Positions 12,601 through 24,600 of a DNA stretch of 64,000 bases are shown here, piece after piece. Position 1 is the first letter of the stretch; every line of letters begins with the position of its first letter. The notes under the pieces were generated by a model. The model ran no database searches. It saw only the letters and a program-made list of their open reading frames with translations, and was not told the origin of the DNA. Position numbers and translations under genes: made by a program. This stretch comes from Hydractinia symbiolongicarpus (lineage: Eukaryota; Cnidaria; Hydrozoa; Anthoathecata; Hydractiniidae), in assembly GCF_029227915.1 (NCBI RefSeq), contig NC_079882.1:9424001-9488000 (forward strand), in the 5' to 3' direction.

Positions 12601-15600
12601 GATCAATCTTTGCAACTGTCTCAAGAACTTCTCGAAATATCAGATAGTCAATCTCCTTTGTATCACGAGCTGAAAAATGAAATAACATTGATTTATTACT
12701 AATGTAAGTTTATTCATACCATTTATTTGCTTTTACAAAATACAGTTATCATGGAGAAAATAATTAACAAGAGAGGAAAAATGTGTACATATGTAAATTT
12801 AATTTCGTGGATGGAAAATCTAGTACATTTAAGCGAAAATTTAATTCCTCTAATTGCAGCAAATTTACAAACCTATAGGTACACTAAACCAAAACACTTA
12901 CCAAAAGCAGCAAGACCTTTTGCAACAATTTGCTTGAAGTCTGGTCGTGATAACATGCCAAGGGGGCGACCGAAAGAGCCAGCAACATTTCCAGTGTGTG
13001 ATATACCTCCGCCAGTTCCCCATGTCACATAATACGTGTTTTTAATATCCTCTAATGTAACAGACCAGTCGTTTCTTATAACAGATGCTAACATGCTGTC
13101 AAATTTGTCAGAACTGTCCTTGCTTACAAGACGGTCAGAAAACAACCTCTTTGCCTGATAAGCCCAAATCTTTAAAAGACCTTCAGCAGTATCTCCTGTT
13201 GAATCTGAGATATCATATCTGAGTAGACCAAGTACCCATTGTGTTACATCTCGTGGAGTAAAGATGTAGTGGGGGTAGTCGTCAACCGTAAATTTACCTC
13301 GAACCTAAACAAAATATTTTGTCTTTTACAACTGATGTTATATGTATCATCTGTTGAATTCATTTAATAAAAAAGTAGATATACTAAAGAAGCAAAATGA
13401 ACTGTTACCTGCTCGTAGATCTGTATAGTTGACTTTGAAAGTTGCTTAAGGTTTCTCTCTGAACCCCAAATGGCATGACTTTTATATGAATCTTGAAGTA
13501 AAGCTTTCAGATATTCTGTATAAATGGTCTCCAACTCAGTTTTATTTGGATATCTAAATACATAATTTCCAAGACTTTAGATAAGTTAACAAAAGAAAAA
13601 TATTTGTTCTTTAATAGAGATAAATCACAAACCCAATGGAGCATATCCTCACGATAGATGTAAATCTTGAGCTTAGCTGGTGTCTTCCTAAAGAGCTGGA
13701 GGAGTTCATAGATGCAACAATCTGTACACCATCCAAACCAACCCATTCAAGATTGAAATCGTAAAAGCCATTATAGGTTATCACCTAAAAATATACACAA
13801 CATAAACATGAAACATTCAGTCTACAAAAAAATAAAATAAAAAACCATACAAATAAATTTACCTGTTGTAGAAATGCAACGATTTGACTGGTCCCCCACT
13901 TATCTGGTTTTGGCAGATTAATATCTTTCAAATATAAAATCAAGCGTTCACAATCTTTCGGCCTGTACACACGACCAGTATTGGTACTGATAGTCATGCA
14001 GGTCTGTGCAAGTTTTTGAAGCACATGTAATGGCGATGTTTGAGCATTGCAATGAATTGTTGCGACTTGTGTTGAACGTAATTGCTCAAAAGTGTAATTC
14101 AGCAACAACCTACCAAACAAAAATTCGGAAATAGAGTTGGATCATCTAAAAGATATGCACAATGAAAATAGTAGCGAGCATCACTTACTCTTTTCCACAT
14201 CCCTCTGGACCTGCTAGTATGAAAGGTTGCCGTGCATCCTCAGCTTTTAACCACAGCGAGAAGAAATCCAGGTATCTTTTTACATCGGGCGTAAGAATAA
14301 CAGGTAGTTTAGTCGAAGAAAAATTTTCAACTCGTAGATTATCTGGTACCTAAAACATTGAATTCTGTCTTGATTACTTTACAAATAACGACAATAAAAA
14401 TCTGTTTTCTACTAGGAAAGGCTGTAATAGTGATGCAGGCTCTTTATATAAAAAGTACAATCCTAACCTTCAATTGGTAACTCATCAACCTTCCCTTTTT
14501 CTTGTCATAATATGTATCCAATGGGCGAGATGCATCAGGAAGTGATTCTCCAACCCATCGAAACAACTAAATACATAAACTAAAAGTAGACCACAATATT
14601 TAACAACAATGATACTTTTTTTAATGCTTGTTAAATAATTTCTATACCTCCTTAGCATATGCTAACTTAGATTCTTCGTTTAAGTTTGCTCCCAAGCCTC
14701 TTAATAATGCACATGCAAATTCTGCTTTAACTGCTACACCTTTTAAATGAGACAATCCACTAAGAACAGCACCAACCAATGTGGTCTCAACAACAAAATC
14801 ATTCTGCTTTATAACAAAATCCAAAGCTTTCATGAAGTAATCATCGATCCAACCAGTTAAGAGCTTGTTATCACTTGCTTCCCGGTCAACCCATGACTTG
14901 ATGATGGCTTGTACATCTGTGTCTTCATTACTAAATAATACAAAAACTCAAGTAAAGTAGTCAATACTTTGATAGCTATTACATAATAAAAATGTTCTTA
15001 AACAATAATAAGCACACTATCCATTAACAATATGTAACAACAATACCAATTAACTATTAAAGGAATATTACCTTAAAAATATCATTCCCATTCTCGATAT
15101 TGTAGCTGGTGAAGCAGAACTAAGATCATGTGTCTCAAACAGGAAGTTTACATTTGGACCAAACTGAATACGCTCTCCAGAAGGCATCGTAAGCAATCGG
15201 TTATCGTCCAGTACAGAATTCAATGACTCGATCCATTCAGGATCTATGTCACCATCACATATAATCCAGGATTGCACTTCCAGTGGTTCACGCACAACTT
15301 GTCTTGCTGCGTTTGTCAGCACACCGTCTGACCACTCACGAGTATCCATGTCGATTTGACCTAGTAACTAATTTTAAATTATTTTTATTAGTCAAAAAGA
15401 CATAAAATAGGTTATTATAATTTAGTGAACCATCCCACACCTGCGTTCTTGGCATTGCTTTGGGATTCATTGTATATTGCTTAACAGTTTGACCAATTTT
15501 TGCCATTGCACTTCGTAAAATTCTCCAGAGACAACTTTTTCCAGATCCACTAGGGCCAACAATCACAACACCCATTCTTTGCCTCAGTTGTTCATACAAC

Positions 15601-18600
15601 TCTAATGCCTTCTTTATCTATTAATAACACAACATTAAACGTATTTGATGTAAATATAAAGCAAAAGAATAAGGAAGTACACAGAATCTAAATTTGTGAA
15701 TTTACCTGCACTGCACTTTCCACCAAACCCATCTCCTTCATTGCTTCTTTAAGTGCTTCTTTTAAAGTAGTATACTCAACATCTTGGAAGCTAATACCAG
15801 GAAAAACATCTTTGATCAAAGCATCAAATCTTTTAGAATCAGAGAAGGTTAGCTTTGATAATGTATTTAATCGCAGAGCTTGGACAACCAGTTTGATTTC
15901 TGTTTGTATGTCAACTGTAAATAAAATATAGGAAAAAACAGATTAAAAAAAGCTAACAAAGCAAATAAAATGTAATTACATGTAAAGTTGTTACGGAAAA
16001 GTACCTTTACGTTTCTCTCCTTTTTGTTTTTGCTTCTCACTTTGCAGTATGTTACCACAACCTTTTAAGACAGTCTTCAGAGCACGTAATCCCCAATCAT
16101 AATGCTGCTGCTGTGATAACAGCTCACTAAAAACAATAAATAAATTTAATAAACCGTGGGCTTGCTTTTTTTAAAGTTAGTCTGTATATACATAATTGAA
16201 CTGATACCTTGCCAGTGTAAATATTGCAACAAGTTTTCTACCAAGGTTTTTGCCATCTTTAAACCCCTCAGAAAACAATAAAACTTCTGCAATTAGTTCA
16301 TTGTTAGGTTTTGACATAACAACTGGTCTAAATAACTGTTTCAAATTATCTGGTAGCTTCTGACGGCCACCATAACCTTTACCAGCTGGATTAAGTGTGA
16401 TAAAAATGCCAGAATTGACATCAAGTTCAATCTAAAAAAACATTATTTTAAAATTTGTTCCATTACATGTCCATTATAGCAAACCCATGAGCAATCCAGA
16501 ACTAAAGATGGGAGTCGAAAAGCATATAAGTACCTTTCTTGAAAGAAGTTCAATACTTGGTTCTTTACTCTTAATGGCAGCTTGTATAGTTTGGATCTGC
16601 ATGGAGACTGCAGACAAAACTGCTTCTTCCAATCTATTAAACTCATCAAAACAACCCCATGCTCCACATTTTACGAGGCCAATGAAGATGCGACCCATGG
16701 ACTTTACATCTATACCCTAAAACATGTTAATCAGCAGTATATAACACCACAGCGAAAATACATTTAGAATTCTTGACTTACATAGGATAGGTGACAAAGT
16801 AATTTAGGCCGGAATAAAATCTTACTTCGTCACAGTTGAATACCAAGACTTGTCGACCAAACAAACCACCTAATGCTTTGATACTTTCTGTTTTTCCAGT
16901 ACCAGCAGGTCCATATGGATTACCTCCTAAACCCATTTTCATACCCTGTGTCAAGGTTAAGTAACATTTATCAGTCAAAGGTGTGTGGACCAGTTTACTT
17001 GCATTTCCTTGGTATTCATACGTATATGCAAATTCAGCATCGACCATGTTCATGTAGCAATTGCCTATATATATATATATATTATATATAATCACTGTAT
17101 CCCTTTCTTATTAGGAAGTTTCTGGTAAACACAGTACTGCAATTTTCTTTTAGAAAACAAAGACATGAAAAAATCTATTTAGGTCCACAACTCTTTTGTA
17201 AAATTACCTTTTTTATCCATATAAAACCGAAGTTGCTTTTGCCATGCCCATTCTTCTGTTCCTCTTACATTATCATGCTGTAGTTGATCAACTACATCAA
17301 TGAAATGGATTGTATCCAAGATTAAGGCCTTTAATTTTAATTCTAGTACATGTGTATCTTGGTCGCCACTACTACCTATGTCAGTAGTGGTGTAACTTTC
17401 GAGCTGAGCCTCAAGCTCTCCTTTTAGCATGTGCAGTCTACCATTCCGTAGAGCGTCTTCACATCTCTCAGTAAATAAAATTGATTCTGCTAAACATAGA
17501 ATCTACAAGGAAACATTTCAATAGTTTAGATGTATTTATTAACAAAGATACACTTTTTAACAGGAGGTCACTAACCTGAGAAGGAAAGAGTGATGGATCC
17601 ACATTGCCAGATTTACTAGCTGCATGACATTCCTTTAACAATTTCTGTAAGGTGCCTTTCATTTCTGATGCTAATTCAGCAAGCCAGACCTAAAATGATT
17701 TGATTAAAAGTGGAAATACACACCAAAAAACAGAACATAAAAATTTGTGGCATTAAAAACACTACTTTTTATCAGCAACTTTAAAACATCCCTTGAAACC
17801 TTTCCATAAATAAAGGGTACCATGATCCTTTCAAAAATGTTTACGAGGTACATAATTGATTCAATATCAATCTGAATGTATGTTTTTGTCTTGATATGAC
17901 CACATGTGATGATATTTACATGTGGTCATTTCAATTAGAGAAAATGAAGATTCACTAAAAGTGGGATTTTTCAGGTAAGCAATATTTCTACATTACAATG
18001 CATTTCTGGGAAGACATTAAGTTAGAAAAGACTAAATTTATAAAAAATCCAAATTTATAAAAAATTTATAAAAAACCTTTAGCATAAGAAACTTAGGGGG
18101 TAATCATGCCTAACTAAAAATTGATTAAACATTTATTATACCTCAACTTCGTCAGTAATACTGACAGGATTCGTTAATGGAACTTTCTCTCCTTCTAACG
18201 ATTTCATAGCAAGAATGTGTTTACAGCCCTCATCAAACTCCACATGATGTATGCCAGCAAAAAGTTTCTTTAAATGAGTTTGAATAACATTTGGGTTAGT
18301 GGATTGTCCTAATATTTCTAGCAGATCATCATCGCCAATGAAATAAAAACGAGGAAAAAGAGAGCGTTTTTCCTAAATAAAATAAAAAACATAGATAGAG
18401 CAGAAAAAACCGAGAGATTTTAATATACTTCATCAATTATCCTTTTTAAATGTAGCATAATTTTGAAAATCCTAAACTTACTTCCAAAAATTCGTTAAGG
18501 GATTTTTGACATCTTTGCAACTGATCCAACAAAGTTATCAGCAAGTTACGTATACCTGGTCTTGAAACTAATGACACCAATCTATTGTCATTTGCAACAT

Positions 18601-21600
18601 CAAACATGATAGACCTGCACAATAAAATACATGGTTAGTTGACAGAATATGAATAAAGTTTCACAAATATATCACAATAATAGTTACCTAAAATCCTCAT
18701 CAACCCGCCTAAATCTTTCTTGTTCTCTTGGTAAAGCACCCTTTCCAAATATAGGTTCCAGATAAACCCATTTACGCTGTGCCTGGTTCAAGTTATGAAG
18801 ATACTCATCCAAATCTGCCAGACGTGTTTCCCAGATTGTTGCTTTGTCGGCAAAGCCTTGATAATAAGGGGAGTCCTTTAATGATTGCAACAAGCATTGA
18901 TTATCACCAACCTATGAAGAAGACATATATCTTGAAAACTACAAATAAATGAACCAGTTTTGTTGCATTATGAATTTTCTAAATATTGCACCTGATTAAA
19001 CACCTCTCTCCAATCTTTAATTAATTGCATTTCTTTATTATTAGTATCGGAGTATGGTGTTAGGTTAAATACTGCACCAGCTCCCCACAGATCAAGCTCA
19101 CGTAATGCATCTCGAATAGTCACTTCACCTTGTGCGCGACTGTTTAGCTCCTAAATCAAACACCATTATATAACAGTAAAATATTGATTTTGACTTGGTT
19201 TGATTTTGGCCTTGTTCAACACTATTACTCTAGTAAATTTTCTCCTTGTATTTTTCTAATTTTATGAAATCAAATTATAAAATTTAACCTTCAATTCATC
19301 TCGATGTGCAATAATTTCTTCAGAAGCATTTAAAATATCACCAAAGATAAGTTTTTCAAGTGTTGTACCCTTTGGCATTTTAACCATTCGAAACAATTCC
19401 ATCCAGTGGTCAGTTGAAAGTGTTTCACCTCTTACAAACTTAAGAACAGGTACCACATTCTAAACATTAAAAAGTTTAAGTATATTAAATGTGACAAAAA
19501 ATTTATTGTACTGAAATGCAACTGATGTTCATAGTTTAAATTTTTTAATGTATAGAAAGCAGTATTTATACTTTGTAGGTGTCAACATTCTTTTGTATTT
19601 TAAGTGTCATCACATTAGGCTCTGTCTTCTTTAGTTTATCTAACCAAGTCACAAGCATATCATCAAACTGTCCAGTTTTTGACCTAAAAAATACAGAATT
19701 AGAGTTTCTCCTTAAAAAGTCCCACATCTCAAGCAAATAAGAATAAATATCTATTCAAACACACTGTGGTACCTAAAAGATATCCAATCTTGTTGACTCA
19801 TTGTTTCCAAATCGGCACTAAATTCTTCATAAAGTTTCCACATTTCCTCATAATTGGTGATATCTTGGTCAAGTTCTGTTATCAGAGGGAACTCTTGTTC
19901 ACCAATATCAAAATTTGAACAGTCGAAGCTAAAATAAGATATATAATTATATTTAAAAAAAAGTAACACTACGTAATTAATTCTCTAAAAAGTCGTTTGT
20001 CTTATGTAATAAAGAAGTCTGTTTTGACACAGTCAATTCAGATTGTCCTATGACTGACACTGTTTTTTTTTTATCTAAAATTAAAATGGAATGTTTAACG
20101 TACACAAGCTTTTCTTTTCTTTGTACAAGCTCATTAAATTCAATACGGCGTTCTTTAATATTAGCAACTGCGGCATTGCAGGTTTTGGTATCAGAATCAG
20201 CATCAATGTTGGCAGGTTTAAGTTGATGCCAGCGTGCAGAAAAACGATCAAGTTCTGTAGTAAAACCGTCAACACGACTAAGCAAATCTTTTTTCATAGT
20301 CTCCATCTAATCAAAAGAAGATATAAACATTAGATTTGTACAGTTAAGAAAAAAGCTGAACATTACTTAATGGATTGAGGATCATACCTGGCCTTTAACC
20401 ATCATTTCATGTGCTTCTAACATAAGTTCAAGTTTCTCCCATTTTTGCGAAAGCTCAGCAAGCTTTTCTACTCCACCACCAGCAGTTTGCGCTAAAAGTT
20501 TGTTCTTTTGCTCAACTCGAGTGTACATTTCTTTGAACTGAAACAAACACCAAAAAAAGGTATTTACCAACATAAATATTCACAAAAGTGTTTTGCGTGG
20601 TGGCCACACATACCTGCACCTTCTCCTCTATTATTTTACGGTACTTCTCATTCACTTCACCCATTTCCTCAATAGACTGTGGTACTTGATTAAGTTCATC
20701 CATACTTTTACTAGTATAACCATCTAAGCTGTTATAATCCTGAACAATAGAGCGACGCAATGAAATAAGTAGGGTATCAAACAATTTTGTAATTAAATCA
20801 TCAATTGTGGATTTGACAGGTGAAGTCGACACAGTGATACAATCAACTTTTACAGAACTAAAACAAATAATAAAAAAAGAATATAAAAAATGTGAATTGC
20901 ATGACAAAGCTTAGGAGATAGCAAGAAGATCCTTACAGTGGGAGTTTTTCAGCTTCTTTACCCTTTACCTTTACCATCTTAATGTTTAATTCCCAATCAC
21001 CAACAACTTTTAAATGTTCATCAGTTAATTTATCCATATCCATATGACCAAACACCACCCAATCTCTAAACTGATCTTTTACAGTAGCAAGTCGATTAAA
21101 CAATACCTCTGCTTTTGCGTAAACAGTTTCAAATAACTGAGAATTATTTTCAATAATATTCTGAAACATTAACTGGTTTTCTCCAAGTCCTTTGAAATTC
21201 TTTGGCACTGTTATAAATTTTTTGATCTCACGGTAGTATTTAGATCTTATTTCTTCAAAAGGTGGACGGAACTGAAGCTGCTGTTGTCTGTAATAAAAGA
21301 TAAATAAATACTTGTTATGTTTTAATAGTACATTTACTGAAAGAGATTGTCAAAGAGCATTTTTTACCAATATATACATGAAATTATTTATATTATGATA
21401 AAATGTTTTATGACCAGGAATATTGAACTTCCAGTTAGTGTCGCTTTTCCAGCCTATGAGTGTTTTTTAGTCTAATGTTAGAAAATATTCCTCTTTTTTT
21501 GTGTAATTTGATCTTAGAAAAAACTAACATTTTGACTAAATTGCTTTACATTACTGTAGGCCTCGTTTTTTGCATAAACTCTTTTTTTTTAATTGGTCTT

Positions 21601-24600
21601 GATATGTTTAGTATTGCTGCTTTTTGTAATTCTTAATAAAGTCAGAGTTGACAGTAATTTCATAGAGTCAATTTTGACAAGATTTGAGGACTTTTTATGA
21701 GAATTTATCAGCTTTTTTGAGAAGATGATGGTTGAGGACATTTGAGGAAATTTTTTGCAGAAATTAAAAATACTTTTTCAACTTAATTTCATAAATAAAA
21801 ACTAACTTTTTGCTGTACCCATGTAGCATTTCCATTTTCGTTACCATATATAATTTTTTTAAAACTAAAATTTAGGAGATTTGATGACTTTTGAGGAGAC
21901 ATTTCAAAATTAAGGAAAACTGGGGACATTTAACGAGGAGTGGCAACTCTGTAAAAGAGGTGGTCAAATATAATTGAAATGCTGAAAATATAAATGATAG
22001 AAAATAAATATATCGAAAATTTTTCAAATAAGCTCATCTAAATATTTCAATTACGTTTTCCATCAAAAACCACAAGCCACAAGAAAAAACCAACTTTTTC
22101 TTGACCTTAAAGCTTGGATTATACTAGATGCATGCTTTTAACAGCTAGTCAAAAATGAAAGAAATTCTGCTGCAAGTCACCATTAAAACATCACTAATAA
22201 AGAAGAAATAACACAAGAGTTTAGAGCAATAAATTAAATTAAGCAAATGCTTAACTACCTAAAGGCTAGCTCGACTTTAATTTCCGGAAGATTCTCATTC
22301 AGAGCTTCCAATCCTAATTGATATTGGTGTTCCAAAGCTTTGTAGAGTTGATGATCCAAATGCAGTATCCACGGTTTCATATTGCCATGTTTGAAACCCT
22401 GAAAAAATGACATTTTATGTCTTATCTATATACACAGCTAAAGAAATCACATTTTGCCTTGACACCTGGTGAAACAATAGAAGAACACAATATTCGTGGG
22501 CATGTGTTTTAATTTTTATATTTTTTAGTAAAAAGTAACACATCAGTGAAAAAAACGTGATAACAGTATATAAATATTACAATTCAATCACTGAGGAAGC
22601 CATTGTCTTTGGGATTGTTTCCAGCATTCCTTCAACCAAATTTAGCAATGTTGATATTCCAAGGGTAAATAAAAATAAGAAAAAGGTAAAGAATATACAT
22701 GCTATTACCTGCTCGTTTAAATTACTGATTAGTTGTCTCATCTCAATTAAAATATCCTTCCATTTTGGTTGATGTCTTAAAAGATCAATTCCCATTAGTT
22801 GAACAGCCTGAAACGATTTGATAATCATACAAGAAGGGCAACATGCTGTTAATGAAAAAATAATGGGAAGCTTTAATATTACCTTATCTATCATAATTGT
22901 ATGACATTTTCTCAGTCTCCTATTATCAGTGGTCAACTTCTCTGCAACAGTTTGTAATTTCTTGATGTATATCTCAACTTCTTGGGGATTGTCCCATGTC
23001 ACATGAGTTCTCCCTCCTTTTTCTTTTGATCCAGACTTTGGGTTTTTAACCAACTTCTCAAATGCTAAAGCAGTATCCAACATCATAGCTTGTTGACAGT
23101 CAACCATTTGTTGATCAATTGTGTTATAGAAGTGAGCTACCTAAACCCAAACAATATTAAACATCGACCTGCAATTAATTCACTGTGATAATTACAACTT
23201 GAATAATGTAAATAAAAATACACACTTGTTTTAACACAACTGCTTGTCTGTAAAATTTCATTGCATTAGTAGCCGTATTTTGTATTTTTGCTGGAACAGC
23301 ATAACCCATTCCTTGTAACTGTCGAACTTCTCGGATAAGCTTGACAAGTCGTTCATCATACTGAACCTCCAGCTTGCCATCACTATGACCAAGTTCCATC
23401 AACTTTCCTGCAGTCTTCAATCTAAAAATAGTTCAAGAAAAAATTATACCTTTTTTTGAAAAAGGTACCAAGAAAGAAAAATAGAAGTGAAAAATACCCC
23501 AATGGTTGCTCAGTATCGTCGATACTCTCAATAGTATCCTTAACCCAGCTCTCATAATTTTCTTTCATATATGCAGTCACTTCCTCAATGAATGCAGAGC
23601 AAAATTTTTTGAACTTTTCGAATGAGCTTGTATCTCCAAGAAGATTTTCGGCTGACTTTAAAAGCTCTTTAACCTAAAACAATAACTGACTCTTAAATGT
23701 TCATAGACTTAGAAAATTCCATGTTTTTGTTAATAAAAACTCAAGTTATTTTTACCTTAGCTTGAAGCTGCCTTGCCCAAACAACATGGTTTATCATATC
23801 TGACATGTTCAATCCTTTTGGTGGGCCTTCACCTTTAGCATACGTAGACTTTGCATGAAAATCTGCTTTCAAGTTTTTTACATGTTCTTGCAATTGTCCA
23901 AGCAAAGTTTCCCTATTATAAAAATCTTGTTTAGCACAAATACAAAACGTCTAGGAGGAAGTAAGTAAATATAATTTACAATATGCCTGTAACAACCAAG
24001 CATGCTCTTCTTCGTGATTTTTTACAAATTTCAATTCCCAATTCTATCTTATTAATAAAGTGTGCTTTTCATTAACAGTTAACACAGAAGTCTTGGAAAC
24101 TAAGTTACATAACAAGCATTTAGAAAAGAAACTTTTATACTACTTTATCACAAGAAGGAAACCATTTCAGTATGGTAAATATAAGAAAGATGTATGCAGA
24201 TTAAAATAACATTAAAAAATATGAAAAATCTCCAGCATCTTGCAGGTGGTGTCTGGAAACTTCTTAAGATTTCTACTAAATCAATGCCTGAAGCATCACA
24301 AATTATTTAGAGAAAAAACGTCATGACCATGATTGTAAACGCATCCATTTTCAGAAACAGTTTGGTACATGGGTAGGAAACAGTAAGTGTTCTACAAAGT
24401 TTGGACCAGAAAGATGACTGATTAAATATGTTTTTAATGCACACAATTTTGCACAAACTATTAATACAGAAATACACAGTACATATGTACCTTTCAGCTG
24501 TAAGAGCTTTCTTGATGTTTGGACGATTAATCAACTCCTTATAACGTTGAAATTCCCGTAGCAGCTAAAAAATTTGAATCATCATTACTCATAACAGTTA

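Noticed and set aside
24307-24534. 75-codon minus-strand frame ending in cysteine-rich sequence
   Set aside because: Only its middle (24491-24534) is coding, as part of dynein exon 4; the remainder is intron past a good donor.
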